From an uncultured Christensenella sp. (GTDB lineage Bacteria > Bacillota > Clostridia > Christensenellales > Borkfalkiaceae): DNA of 58,554 nt. A program made the translations under genes and the position numbers. The stretch covers positions 1 to 58,554 of the forward strand of contig CAJTJC010000014.1 of NCBI GenBank assembly GCA_910576655.1. Direction: 5' to 3'. Of the stretch, positions 32,959 to 43,020 are shown one piece after another (positions within the stretch are counted from its first letter, which is position 1; every line of letters starts with the position of its first letter). The notes under the pieces are model-generated. The model saw only the letters and a list, made by a program, of their open reading frames with translations. It did no database searches and was not told the origin of the DNA.

Positions 32959-35838
32959 ATGAAAAGAAAAGTCGCACTTTTTACCGCGGCGGCAATGCTT
33001 GCCTGCATGCTGCCGCTGACGGGGTGCAACAGCGGGAAATACGATTTCACCGAAGTTTTAAGCGACTTCGACGACGTAGAGGTTTCCGCCCAAAGCGGTT
33101 TGGACGTTAAAGCCGTGTTGAAGGAGTCGACGGAGCAACCCGTCGAAAATCAATACGGCTATAACGGCAAAACCGTGCTTATGGACGAGAACAAAACCGC
33201 CGTTTACACCGTTAACCTTGAAAAACAGGATAAGCTCGCGTTTTACGCGGATTATTACATACTTCACAACGGACTTTCCGACAGTGAGGTAACTATAAAG
33301 GTAAACGGAAATCTCGTTTCGGAAAGGTCGTCGTTAAAGGCGCTTTGGCGCAACGAGTCCGAGGATTTCAAAACCGACTCGTTCGGCAACGAAATGGTCC
33401 CCTCTCAGAAAAAAATAGAAGAGTGGGTTGGCGAATACCTCTACGAATACGATTATGCAACCGTGCTTCCTCCCGTATACGACTTTGTTGCGGGTGAGAA
33501 CACGGTGGAAATATCCGTAAACGCCGGCGGGCAATTCCTGCTCGGCGATTTAGCGCTACGCTCGGTAAATCTGCCCGACGATTATCAGTCCTATCTCGAC
33601 AAGGTGGGCAGCGAATACGGCGAGGGAACGGACACCGCTGAGGCGGAGAATTTCCATTACAAAAATACTCTTTCCGCAGTTCCTACGCCCGACGCGGCCA
33701 CGAACGTAACGCCGTACGCCTCGTACAATTCGAAGCTCAACGTCGTTTCGGGCTTCGGCATGCCCGAGCATATACTCACCTATAAGCTCAACGCGGAAAA
33801 AGACGGGCTGTACAATATCTCGCTCAATTACCGCAACGACAATTCAAACCGCACCGTTTACGTGCAGATATTCGTCGACGGTAAGACGCCCTACCGCGAA
33901 TTTCTGCGTTATCCTTTAATAGAGAACGGCGGGTTCGACAGGCACACTCTCGGCAACGGCGAGGGCAATTATTCGGTTTATCTTACCGAGGGTGAACACA
34001 CCGTTTCGGTTAAAATAGACGGCAGCCTTTCCTACGGCTTGCAGCAAATGATGACCTCGTCTATCGACAGCCTCAACGAAATTTATCTCGACCTTAAACG
34101 CATTGCGGGCACCGTTTCCGACGGCAACCGCGAATGGGATATAGACAACGACTTCCCCGGCGTAGTAGAAAAACTGCAAAACATCGAAAAGGGGTTAGAG
34201 ATTATTGCCTCCGACCTTCGCAAAATAAACGGTACAGAGACCAACTATCAGGCGCTTATATATCTGCGTACCGCAAGTCAGGCGATAAAGGGACTACTTA
34301 AATCGCCCAAATATATCCCCAATAAATACGCGCAGATTTCCGAGGGCAGCGGCTCTATCGTGCAGACGCTTGCCAATGCGCTCAGCGATATAAAGACGAC
34401 GCCTATCGGGCTCGACAAGGTCGTTTTACACCCCGCCGACAAGGAAAGCGGCATAGAAAGGGAGAACGGCTGGAAAACATTCTGGGAGGGCGTGAAGAAG
34501 TTCTTCCATAGCTTCGTCGCGGACTACTCAAACACATCGGACGGCGAAAATACCATACAGGTGTGGGTTGCGCGTTCAAGGCAGTACGTAGACCTTATGC
34601 AGCAGATGTTAGACGCGTCCGACTTCAAAGCGCGCACGGGCTACGACGTTAAATTTTCCATACTTGCCGACGAAGGCAAGCTGATACTTTCCAACGCAGC
34701 GGGCATTGCGCCCGACTCGGTAATGGGTATAAGCAACTGGCTACCCTACGAAATGGGTATCCGCGACCTCGTAGTCGATTTGACTCAGTTTTCCGACTAC
34801 GGCGAAGTAATTTCCCGCTTCTCGTCGGGCGCAATGATTTCACTTATTGCCGACGGCATAGGGCTTGCGCTTCCCGAAACTCAGGACTTCTACGTTACCT
34901 ATTACAGAAAAGACATTCTCAACAGGTATAACATTTCCGTGCCCGATACGTGGAACGACGTATTGCAGACCTTGCCGGTATTGCAGAGATACGGACTTAA
35001 TTATTATATACCTCTGTCAAGCTCTACCGCGTCCAAGTCGATAATGACGACTGCGCCGTTCATATATCAGTATGGCGGAACGCTCTTTTCCGACGATGCA
35101 ATGAGCACGACTATTTCCGACGAGAACAGTATGAACGCAATCAAGTTCATGACCGAGCTGTACACCCTTTACGGGCTGCCGCAGCAGGTGTCTAACTTCT
35201 TTGACAGCTTCCGCAGCGGAAGTCTGCCGATAGGCGTTTCCACGTTCGAAACTTATTTGCGCCTCAGTATGGCTGCGCCCGAAATTTCGGGTAAATGGGG
35301 AATAGCGCTCGCCCCCGGCGTGTACGACGAAAGCCTCGGCGAGGTTGCAAGGTGGCAGACGGGCAGCGCGACCGCAATGACGCTTATAAAGAGCGGCAGC
35401 GACGAAAAGGACGCGGCGGGCTGGGAGCTTTTGAAATGGTGGTCGTCGGCTGACGTTCAGACCGAATTTATGAACCGCCTTACGATGATTTTCGGCAAAA
35501 ACTATATCTGGAGCAGCGCCAATAACGAGGCGTTCTCGAACTCGGTTGCGTTCACTTACGCGGACAAAAAGATTATACGCGAGCAGTGGGAGTGGATGAG
35601 AGAAATTCCCAAGGTCCCCGGCTGGTATATGTTGGAGCGCGAGCTTTCAAACGCATGGAACAGCATAGTAATCGACGGCGAAAACACCCGTTCGGTAATC
35701 GAAAGGGCGGTCACTTCGGTAGACAAGGAATTAAAGCGCAAGCTGACAGAATTCGGTTATATTAAAAACGGCGTTGCCGTCAAGCCGTATATAGTAACTA
35801 CGTTAGAGTACGTTAACTCACTCAAAAAGGGAGGTTAA
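32959..35838 (+). CDS. Large fused solute-binding lipoprotein with N-terminal beta-sandwich domains
   Basis: A 959-residue lipoprotein (lipobox LPLTGC, Cys23), about twice the normal binding-protein length. Residues about 40-200 and 240-355 look like two beta-sandwich, carbohydrate-binding-like domains (second: HILTYKLNAEKDGLYNISLNY...). Residues about 360-480 are a helical linker. From about 510 on it is a family-1 binding protein (IQVWVARSRQYVDLMQQML, YVTYYRKDILNRYNI, PDTWNDVLQTLPVLQRYGLNYYIPLSS). The extra domains may hold polymer near the importer. It lies 14 nt after the first binding-protein gene and 4 nt before the permease. Confidence 0.85.
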   Translation: MKRKVALFTAAAMLACMLPLTGCNSGKYDFTEVLSDFDDVEVSAQSGLDVKAVLKESTEQPVENQYGYNGKTVLMDENKTAVYTVNLEKQDKLAFYADYYILHNGLSDSEVTIKVNGNLVSERSSLKALWRNESEDFKTDSFGNEMVPSQKKIEEWVGEYLYEYDYATVLPPVYDFVAGENTVEISVNAGGQFLLGDLALRSVNLPDDYQSYLDKVGSEYGEGTDTAEAENFHYKNTLSAVPTPDAATNVTPYASYNSKLNVVSGFGMPEHILTYKLNAEKDGLYNISLNYRNDNSNRTVYVQIFVDGKTPYREFLRYPLIENGGFDRHTLGNGEGNYSVYLTEGEHTVSVKIDGSLSYGLQQMMTSSIDSLNEIYLDLKRIAGTVSDGNREWDIDNDFPGVVEKLQNIEKGLEIIASDLRKINGTETNYQALIYLRTASQAIKGLLKSPKYIPNKYAQISEGSGSIVQTLANALSDIKTTPIGLDKVVLHPADKESGIERENGWKTFWEGVKKFFHSFVADYSNTSDGENTIQVWVARSRQYVDLMQQMLDASDFKARTGYDVKFSILADEGKLILSNAAGIAPDSVMGISNWLPYEMGIRDLVVDLTQFSDYGEVISRFSSGAMISLIADGIGLALPETQDFYVTYYRKDILNRYNISVPDTWNDVLQTLPVLQRYGLNYYIPLSSSTASKSIMTTAPFIYQYGGTLFSDDAMSTTISDENSMNAIKFMTELYTLYGLPQQVSNFFDSFRSGSLPIGVSTFETYLRLSMAAPEISGKWGIALAPGVYDESLGEVARWQTGSATAMTLIKSGSDEKDAAGWELLKWWSSADVQTEFMNRLTMIFGKNYIWSSANNEAFSNSVAFTYADKKIIREQWEWMREIPKVPGWYMLERELSNAWNSIVIDGENTRSVIERAVTSVDKELKRKLTEFGYIKNGVAVKPYIVTTLEYVNSLKKGG

Positions 35839-35842
35839 GCCT

Positions 35843-36871
35843 ATGGACGACGGAATCGTTTTAGAGGGCGCGTCCGAAGCCGTTCAGCCTTTGCCCGAAA
35901 AAAAGGCAAAGCGCCGCAAGGGCAAGCCCGAACAGGGCAACCCGATGAACACGGTCGCCTCACCCCAAAAATCCCGTATAGGCGGTAAAAAGGGAATGTT
36001 TACCACGGCAATACTCATTTTGCCGTATATGCTCGCCTTTTTCGTGTTTATCGTTCTGCCGGTTATACTTGCGGCAGTGCTGTCGTTTACCGACTTCAAC
36101 AGTATAAGCGCACCCAAATTCACGGGCTTTAACAACTATATAAGACTGTTCACCGAGGACGAGGTTTTCATGCAGAAGGTCATACCCAATACTCTGCTGT
36201 TCTCGGTAATAGCGGGACCCGTAGGATATTTCCTTTCGTTCTTTCTCGCCTGGATGCTTGCGCAGGTTCCCAAAATCCCGCGCACGATACTTGCGCTTTG
36301 CCTGTACGCGCCTTCGCTTACGGCGGGCGTTGCAATGCAGGTAGTGTGGACGGCGATATTCAGCGGCGACTCGAACGGCTATCTCAACGCAATCCTTTTA
36401 AAGAGCGGACTGATAAGCGAGGCGGTGCAGTGGCTGCAAAGCGGCGACTACCTTATGCCGATTATGATTATCGTTACAATCTGGTCGAGTATGGGCATAG
36501 GCTTTTTGTCGATGCTTTCGGGTATTCTCAACATAGACCCGCAGCTTTACGAGGCGGCGTATATGGACGGTATGAAAAACCGTTTTCAGGAAATTATCCA
36601 CGTCACTATGCCGTCAATCAAGCCGCAGATGCTTTTCGGCGCGGTAATGGCGGTAGTAAATACCTTTCAGGCGGGCGCAATCGGCGTCGAGCTATCGGGC
36701 TCGAACCCGACGCCTAACTATAACGGTCAGCTAATCATAAACCATATTCAGGACTACGGCTATATAAGGTATGAAATGGGCTACGCCGCGGCAATTTCCG
36801 TCGTATTGCTTTTGATAATATATATTATAAGCAAGGTTATAGGAAAGCTGTTGAACAGCAAAGACGAGTAG
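35843..36871 (+). CDS. Sugar ABC permease, MalF type
   Basis: A 342-residue permease with a charged 50-residue cytoplasmic N-terminus and six membrane helices. The EAA coupling loop reads YEAAYMDGMKNRFQEIIHVTMPSIKP (about 231-256). A GGGAGG site precedes the ATG. It pairs with the MalG-type gene that follows. Confidence 0.92.
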   Translation: MDDGIVLEGASEAVQPLPEKKAKRRKGKPEQGNPMNTVASPQKSRIGGKKGMFTTAILILPYMLAFFVFIVLPVILAAVLSFTDFNSISAPKFTGFNNYIRLFTEDEVFMQKVIPNTLLFSVIAGPVGYFLSFFLAWMLAQVPKIPRTILALCLYAPSLTAGVAMQVVWTAIFSGDSNGYLNAILLKSGLISEAVQWLQSGDYLMPIMIIVTIWSSMGIGFLSMLSGILNIDPQLYEAAYMDGMKNRFQEIIHVTMPSIKPQMLFGAVMAVVNTFQAGAIGVELSGSNPTPNYNGQLIINHIQDYGYIRYEMGYAAAISVVLLLIIYIISKVIGKLLNSKDE

Positions 36872-36883
36872 GCAGGTTAAATT

Positions 36884-37756
36884 ATGGCATCCTTTCAAGG
36901 TAAAAAAATAAACCCTAAAAGATTTCACGTCAGCCAGATAAAATTCTACGTTTTTTTACTCCCGCTGGCAGTCTTTATGATTTTACCGATTATCTATATT
37001 TTCAGTACGGCGTTCAAGCCCGCCGAAGAGCTGTTCAAGTTCCCGCCCAGCTTTTTCGTGGTTGACCCCACGTGGGAGAACTTCAAATCGCTTTTCGAGC
37101 TTATGGCAGGCTCTTCCGTACCCGCCACGCGCTATCTTTTCAACTCGATTTTAGTCACGGTGCTGACGATGCTTATAAGCATTTTTCTGTCGGTTTCCGC
37201 GGGCTACGTGCTGAGCAAAAAGAAATTCAAGGGTCAGAAGCTGATTTTCGAAATCAACACGCTTGCGCTCATGTTCGTGCCTATCGCGGTTACTATTCCG
37301 AGGTTTATTATAATAGTCAATCTCGGGCTTACCGACAGATTTATTTCGAACATACTTCCAATCGTCGCAATGCCCGTCGGACTGTTCCTTATAAAGCAGT
37401 TTATCGACCAGGTTCCCGACGCACTGCTCGAAGCTGCGCGAATGGACGGCGCAAACGAATTGCAGATACTTTTCAAAATTATAATCCCGTCGGTCAGGCC
37501 GGCAATCGCAACGGTTGCGATAATGTCGTTCCAGTCGGCGTGGGGCAACGTAGAGGCTTCCGTCTATTACCTCAATAACGAAAGCTTAAAGACGTTCGCC
37601 TATTATATAACTACGTTTTCATCGGCGTCTACCTCGTCGATAACGCAGGGCGTAACGGCGGCAAGCGCGCTGATTATGTTCCTGCCCAACCTGATTATAT
37701 TCATCGTTATGCAGAGTAAGGTTATGGACACCATGGCGCACTCGGGTATCAAATAA
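36884..37756 (+). CDS. Sugar ABC permease, MalG type
   Basis: A 290-residue permease with six membrane helices and the EAA loop LEAARMDGANELQILFKIIIPSVRPAIA (about 182-209). First of the two MalG-type subunits in the locus. Spacing of 12 nt to the MalF-type gene and 24 nt to the NHL/Yip1 gene indicates one operon. Confidence 0.93.
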   Translation: MASFQGKKINPKRFHVSQIKFYVFLLPLAVFMILPIIYIFSTAFKPAEELFKFPPSFFVVDPTWENFKSLFELMAGSSVPATRYLFNSILVTVLTMLISIFLSVSAGYVLSKKKFKGQKLIFEINTLALMFVPIAVTIPRFIIIVNLGLTDRFISNILPIVAMPVGLFLIKQFIDQVPDALLEAARMDGANELQILFKIIIPSVRPAIATVAIMSFQSAWGNVEASVYYLNNESLKTFAYYITTFSSASTSSITQGVTAASALIMFLPNLIIFIVMQSKVMDTMAHSGIK

Positions 37757-37780
37757 AACGCGTTGCAAGGAAGCGTATTT

Positions 37781-39889
37781 ATGAAAAAGAAAGTAAAAAA
37801 ATTAATAGTGCCGCTTATCGCCGCGCTGCTTGCATTGGTTTCGGTAATACTGTTTTTCTGGGATTACAGCGTGCCCGTAATGGCAAGCGACACGCCGTTT
37901 TCGGACGATTCGTTTTCCGTTCCGTACGAGACGCTGACGCTCGGTCCCAACGGCGGGCTGGTGCCCACGCAGACGGCGTTCACGCCGTCGGGCAGAATAT
38001 CGTTTTCGTCAAGCTCAGTCGGCGCGCTCCTCGGTCCCGAGGATATGATAACCGACGCTGACTCCGACCGTATCTATATCGCGGACACGGGCAATAAGCG
38101 CGTAATCGTCACGGATATGCAGGGCGAAGTCGTTACCGTAATAGAGGAAGGGCTTACCCAGCCTACGGGTCTTGCCGTAAGCGGCGGAAACCTGTTCGTC
38201 TGCGACAAGGGCAATAAGCTCGTGTATATCTACGACGCCGAAAGCTACGAGCTGGTGCGTACGATAGACAGACCGAAGAACCCGCTCGTCGGCGCGAACA
38301 CGCCCTACGTTCCCACTAAAATTACGGTAGACAACCGCGGCAATATGTACGTCGTTTCGGAAGGCTGCGTAAGCGGACTTATGCAGATTAACGCAGAGGG
38401 CGAATTCGTCGGCTACGTCGGCGCAAACGAAACCTCGGCTTCGTTCATTTCGGTGCTTCAAAAGCTGTTTTTCTCGGAAGAGCAGCAAAACGCGTTTTTG
38501 GCGACCCCGAAAAGCCCGACCAACGTCGCGATAGACGGCAGAGGTCTGGTCTACACGGTTACGAACAACGCTGCGGGCAATACGATTAAAAAGCTTAATA
38601 CGATGGGCAACGGCATAATGTCGCCGTCCATGAATTTCGCCGACACGACTGCGGCTTCAATCGATAAATCGGAAAATATTTTTTCCGTTCAGTCCAACCA
38701 GCAGAACGGCTCTTACGTGAGCGTTTTCGACAGCGAGGGCAACCTTCTTTTCCGCTTCGGCGGTAAGGACGGGTACGAACGCTTCGGCTCGCTTTCAAAC
38801 CCCGTTGCAGTCAGCGCGCTTGACGACGGCAGGGTAATGGTTCTCGACAAGAACTATTCCATGGTAGTTATCTACCGTCGCACCGACTTTTCCACGCTTG
38901 TTTTCAATGCGGTGGACTATTATAAGGACGGACTTTATCTCGAAGGCGAGGACCTCTGGAACGAGGTTTTGCGCTACAACTCGAATTTCATACTCGCGTA
39001 CAAGGCTCTCGCCCGCGCGAATATGCAAAAGAACAATTACAGCACCGCGCTCAGCCAGTTTAAATACGCCGAGGATACCAACGGATATTCCGAAGCGTTC
39101 TGGCAGATAAGAAACGAATGGCTTGAAAACAACCTGCTTTGGGTGATAATCGTCGTACTCGTTATAGTTGCCGCGGTAATAGTTTTAAAAATTATGAACA
39201 AGCGTAAGCCCGAATGGTTCGCGCCCGTAAAAAGGGTATTCGGAAAGGTCGGCGACGCTCACGTCAAAAACGTATATTTTTTTAAAGAATTCAACCATTC
39301 CAAGCGCTTTATGCGCTCCACGCAGGACGCCGTTTACGAGGTCAAGTATCACAACAAAGCGAGCATCTGGACGGCGGGAATACTTTTCCTATGGTTCGTG
39401 GTGTTGCAAATACTCGGCGTCGTAACGAAGGGATATCTCTTCAATTCGGCTACGGTCTACAATACCAACGGCTGGAACATGGTGCTCGTCACGGTCGGCG
39501 TAATGCTTGCGTTAGTGCTTTGTAACTACTTCGTCAGCACCGTTACCGACGGCGACGGCAAGCTCAAACACTGCTTTATATGCTTTATGTACGCGCTTTC
39601 GCCATATCTGATAATGGCGCTGCCCGTATATATTCTAAGCAACGTACTTACCTATAACGAGTCGATTATTTATACCTTCTGCGAGCTGGTTATGTACGGT
39701 TGGAGTGCAGTGTGCCTGTTCCGCGCGATAATGGAATTACACGACTATTCGTTCTGGAAAACGCTTAAAAACGTAATATTAACGGTTGTCGCGTTTGCAA
39801 TGGCGCTGCTGTTTTTAATCGTACTTTATATGCTGCTTGCTCAGCTGTTCGGTTATTTCGGCTCGATATTCGGGGAGGTGTTCAGATGA
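37781..39889 (+). CDS. Membrane protein: extracytoplasmic NHL propeller, TPR and Yip1-like domain
   Basis: A 702-residue protein with an N-terminal signal anchor (about 8-28), then a beta-propeller with NHL-like repeats (about 85-370, for example DRIYIADTGNKRVIV, NLFVCDKGNKLVYIY, GNMYVVSEGCVSGL). A TPR-like helical segment follows (about 375-440), then one helix (about 450-470), a cytoplasmic linker and five C-terminal helices resembling a Yip1 domain. ATG 37781 is preferred over an upstream in-frame codon because AAGGAAG precedes it. It overlaps the DUF5696 gene by 4 nt and sits between two permease pairs, so it is probably an accessory subunit or scaffold of the importers. Function unknown. 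Confidence 0.8.
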   Translation: MKKKVKKLIVPLIAALLALVSVILFFWDYSVPVMASDTPFSDDSFSVPYETLTLGPNGGLVPTQTAFTPSGRISFSSSSVGALLGPEDMITDADSDRIYIADTGNKRVIVTDMQGEVVTVIEEGLTQPTGLAVSGGNLFVCDKGNKLVYIYDAESYELVRTIDRPKNPLVGANTPYVPTKITVDNRGNMYVVSEGCVSGLMQINAEGEFVGYVGANETSASFISVLQKLFFSEEQQNAFLATPKSPTNVAIDGRGLVYTVTNNAAGNTIKKLNTMGNGIMSPSMNFADTTAASIDKSENIFSVQSNQQNGSYVSVFDSEGNLLFRFGGKDGYERFGSLSNPVAVSALDDGRVMVLDKNYSMVVIYRRTDFSTLVFNAVDYYKDGLYLEGEDLWNEVLRYNSNFILAYKALARANMQKNNYSTALSQFKYAEDTNGYSEAFWQIRNEWLENNLLWVIIVVLVIVAAVIVLKIMNKRKPEWFAPVKRVFGKVGDAHVKNVYFFKEFNHSKRFMRSTQDAVYEVKYHNKASIWTAGILFLWFVVLQILGVVTKGYLFNSATVYNTNGWNMVLVTVGVMLALVLCNYFVSTVTDGDGKLKHCFICFMYALSPYLIMALPVYILSNVLTYNESIIYTFCELVMYGWSAVCLFRAIMELHDYSFWKTLKNVILTVVAFAMALLFLIVLYMLLAQLFGYFGSIFGEVFR

Positions 39890-42012
39890 TAGGCAAACTC
39901 AAATTAGCCGTTGCGGCGTTGATTTCGGGCACCGTCATAGCGGGCAACGTCGCGCTTGCGACTACGCTTCCGCGAGACGGCGACGAGGGCGAAACTCCGC
40001 AGAACCTCTACACGGTCGAGGCGGACGGCTCTTCGCTTACGGTAGATACCAAAACTCTCAACCTCTCTGTAACGCGCGGCGGCAGAACGTGGTATTCGGG
40101 CAAAAGGCATTCAGAGGACGACAACCTCAACAGTCTTTGGGTCAACAAGCTGACGGACGCTGTTACGGTAGGCTACAAGGTAATGAGCACCGGCAACACG
40201 CGCGAGCGTACTATGAGCATGCTCAACGCAAGGGTTAACTTCAAAGAGAGGGAGGATGGCTTCGACGCCGATATAAACTGCCGCCTGATTTCCGTTTCAT
40301 TCAAATTTCAGGTGCGCATCAATGGCAACAAGCTTCAGATACGAATTCCCTACGAATCTATAACCGAAAACGACCCCGAGGAAAACAAGCTCGAATATCT
40401 CGTCGTTTATCCCTTCTTCGACAGCAGCTACTCGCTTTGCGACGGCGGAATACTCGTTCCCGACGGAAGCGGAGCGGTGATAGATTTATCCGAGCAGACC
40501 GCGGCAAAGCAGGCGTACTCGGCAAGGGTTTACGGCAGCGATTACGGCATTTCCGCATCGCAGATTTCCGTCAATTCGCCGCAGACGGCGTCGATGCCGA
40601 TATTCGCCACAATGTATCCCGACGGCGGAACGATGTTTACCGCGGACGACGGGGCGGAATACTGCACTGTAAACGCTTCGGTGAATTCGATTACGACGCA
40701 GTACAATATCGCGTATTTCAGCTGGATATACCGTGAATCGTACGTCAAGTATTACGAAAGCTCGGGTACGGACGGAAAAAGCTATATAGCCTTTCAGGAC
40801 GAAATGAATAAATTCGACCTCGTTCAGACTATGACTTTGATAGAGGGTGAGTGCGACGTTTCGGACGTTGCTAAGGAATACCGCGAAACGGTGGACTTCA
40901 AGGAAGGAGCGGCAACCGACGCGGGACTGAGATTACAGTTTCTCATGGCTGAGAACAAAAAGGGAATGTTCGGCAACGAGGTAGTTACTATGACAAAAAC
41001 CTCGTTCATAGAACAGGTCGCCGAAGAGGTGGGCGCGTACTGCAACGACCTTTCGGTATCCGTCCTCGGCTATTCAAGCGGCGGACTCAACAATTCATAT
41101 CCAAACCATTTCCCGTTCGACGGCGGCCCCGGCGGCAAAAAGGGCTATAAAAGCCTTTCGCAAAAGCTGAGCGCGGCGGGAGTGAAATTCTCGTTCACGA
41201 CGGATTATATAAAAGCCTACGCGGGAGCTTCGGTCAACGATAAACAGCTTGCGCTGAACATATCCAACCAGTTCGCAACGCTGAACGACGACCGCGCGGG
41301 GTCATCGGCGAAATTCAATCTGCTCAACCCCGACGACGCGGCTGCGCGCATGAACGACGATTTAAAGACGGTCAACACCTATAACGCGGGTATAGACTAT
41401 TGCTCGATAGGCTCGTTGCTGTATTCGGGCTATAAAAACCGCGACTACGACCGCGCTTACGCGGCTGAAAAGTTTGCTCAGGCTGTTGCGGCATCGGGAG
41501 TTACGGCGAATATCGTAAAGCCCAACGCATATATGTGGAGCGTGTGCGACGCATATCTCGAAGCGCCTTTATCGTCAAGCGGGTTTATGATTGAAACGCG
41601 CAGCGTGCCCTTCGTGCAGATGGTCGTTTCGGGCAAAATGCAGATGTACAGCTCGCCTATCAATCTCAATTATACGGGCGACGACCTTGTTTTGCGGCTT
41701 ATCGACTACAACGTATATCCCTCGTTTTTGGTAACGCAGAAGGACGCTATCGAGCTTTACGGCACGAACAGCTCCGGCGTGTTCACTTCCTCGTACGACA
41801 TCTGGAAGGGTAAAATCAAGGATATTTACACCGACGTAATTTCAGTTCTTTCAAAGGTAGAGGGCTGTCAGGTTACGGACAGGTACGAGGCCGAAAGCGG
41901 CGTATTCGTAACGGAATATTCGAACGGCAAATGCGTAATAGTGAATTACGGTTCAACCGACTTTGCGACGGACGGAATAACCGTACCCGCGCGTTCGGCG
42001 TCGGTTAAATAA
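39886..42012 (+). CDS. DUF5696 secreted/exported protein
   Basis: A 708-residue protein with a signal peptide (KLKLAVAALISGTVIAGNVALA, cleavage near ALA-TT) and no lipobox. The mature part starts with a beta-rich domain (about 35-260, SLTVDTKTLNLSVTRGG, LLVPDGSGAVIDLSEQ-like region) followed by an alpha/beta region that resembles a TIM-barrel-like DUF5696 core (about 300-640). I know no biochemical function for DUF5696. It overlaps the NHL/Yip1 gene by 4 nt and precedes a permease, a neighbourhood I associate with carbohydrate importers. It could be a glycan-binding or glycoside-active surface protein. Confidence 0.75.
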   Translation: MIGKLKLAVAALISGTVIAGNVALATTLPRDGDEGETPQNLYTVEADGSSLTVDTKTLNLSVTRGGRTWYSGKRHSEDDNLNSLWVNKLTDAVTVGYKVMSTGNTRERTMSMLNARVNFKEREDGFDADINCRLISVSFKFQVRINGNKLQIRIPYESITENDPEENKLEYLVVYPFFDSSYSLCDGGILVPDGSGAVIDLSEQTAAKQAYSARVYGSDYGISASQISVNSPQTASMPIFATMYPDGGTMFTADDGAEYCTVNASVNSITTQYNIAYFSWIYRESYVKYYESSGTDGKSYIAFQDEMNKFDLVQTMTLIEGECDVSDVAKEYRETVDFKEGAATDAGLRLQFLMAENKKGMFGNEVVTMTKTSFIEQVAEEVGAYCNDLSVSVLGYSSGGLNNSYPNHFPFDGGPGGKKGYKSLSQKLSAAGVKFSFTTDYIKAYAGASVNDKQLALNISNQFATLNDDRAGSSAKFNLLNPDDAAARMNDDLKTVNTYNAGIDYCSIGSLLYSGYKNRDYDRAYAAEKFAQAVAASGVTANIVKPNAYMWSVCDAYLEAPLSSSGFMIETRSVPFVQMVVSGKMQMYSSPINLNYTGDDLVLRLIDYNVYPSFLVTQKDAIELYGTNSSGVFTSSYDIWKGKIKDIYTDVISVLSKVEGCQVTDRYEAESGVFVTEYSNGKCVIVNYGSTDFATDGITVPARSASVK

Positions 42013-42024
42013 ATGGAATAAACT

Positions 42025-43020
42025 ATGAAAAAAGACAAGAAAAAAGAAAATCTGATAACAGCGGAAGCTTCTGCGCCCGCCGCTCCGCGCGATAAGACGG
42101 AGGGCAGGTTTTACAGAATAGTACATTCCGAAGCGTTCAGCGGATATATGTTTTTGCTGCCGTGGCTTATCGGCTTTTGCGTATTCGTCGCGTATCCGAT
42201 AATACAGACCTTCATTTTCAGTTTCAGCGACGTACAAATACGGCTGGGCGAAATAGAAACGTCGTTTATCGGGTTCGGCAATTACGCAAAGGCGCTTTTG
42301 CAGGACGCAAAATTTACCGACGCTTTGGGCGAATACGCAATGCAGATTATTCTGTACGTGCCCGTAATAACGGTAATTTCGCTTATTTTGTCAATGCTTC
42401 TGAACAGCAAGCTGAAAGGAACGGGCTTTTTCAGAACGATATTCTTTTTCCCCGTAATCATTACGAGCGGACCCGTCATAAAAATGTTTATCGACCAGGG
42501 CGTCGCTTCGTTTCCGGGAATTGAAAATCTGATAGACTTCGAAAAGCTTGCGGAAACGCTGCCTCAATTCCTCGTGGACGCGCTTCAATTCTTGACTTCC
42601 GAATTCATAATGATTTTATGGTTCTCGGGCATACAGATACTCGTATTCATGACGGGACTTCAAAAAATGGACAAAAGCATGTACGAGGCGGCGAAGATAG
42701 ACGGCGCAACGAAATGGGAAATGTTCTGGAAGATAACGCTTCCCGCGCTCAACCCCACGATAGTTTTAAACGTGGTTTTCACCGTGGTAATGCAGTCTAT
42801 ATTCTCGTTAAATCCCATAATCTCGAAGATACAGACGGATATGAACGCGACAGACGGCTCGGGCGGATACGGCTACGCGTCGGCAATGGCGTGGATATAC
42901 TTTATCTTAATGCTCGTAATTCTCGGCGTCGCGGTGCTTGTATTCAAAAAGCACGAAAAGCGGTTAAAGACCGACAGGCGCTTCAAGCTGTTAAAACGCG
43001 CAAAGGGGGCTAAGGCATGA
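42025..43020 (+). CDS. Second sugar ABC permease, MalF type
   Basis: A 331-residue permease with six membrane helices and the EAA loop YEAAKIDGATKWEMFWKITLPALNPTI (about 217-243). It is only distantly similar to the MalF-type protein at 35.8 kb, so this is a second transporter rather than a recent copy. It overlaps its MalG-type partner by 4 nt (ATGA). Confidence 0.92.
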   Translation: MKKDKKKENLITAEASAPAAPRDKTEGRFYRIVHSEAFSGYMFLLPWLIGFCVFVAYPIIQTFIFSFSDVQIRLGEIETSFIGFGNYAKALLQDAKFTDALGEYAMQIILYVPVITVISLILSMLLNSKLKGTGFFRTIFFFPVIITSGPVIKMFIDQGVASFPGIENLIDFEKLAETLPQFLVDALQFLTSEFIMILWFSGIQILVFMTGLQKMDKSMYEAAKIDGATKWEMFWKITLPALNPTIVLNVVFTVVMQSIFSLNPIISKIQTDMNATDGSGGYGYASAMAWIYFILMLVILGVAVLVFKKHEKRLKTDRRFKLLKRAKGAKA

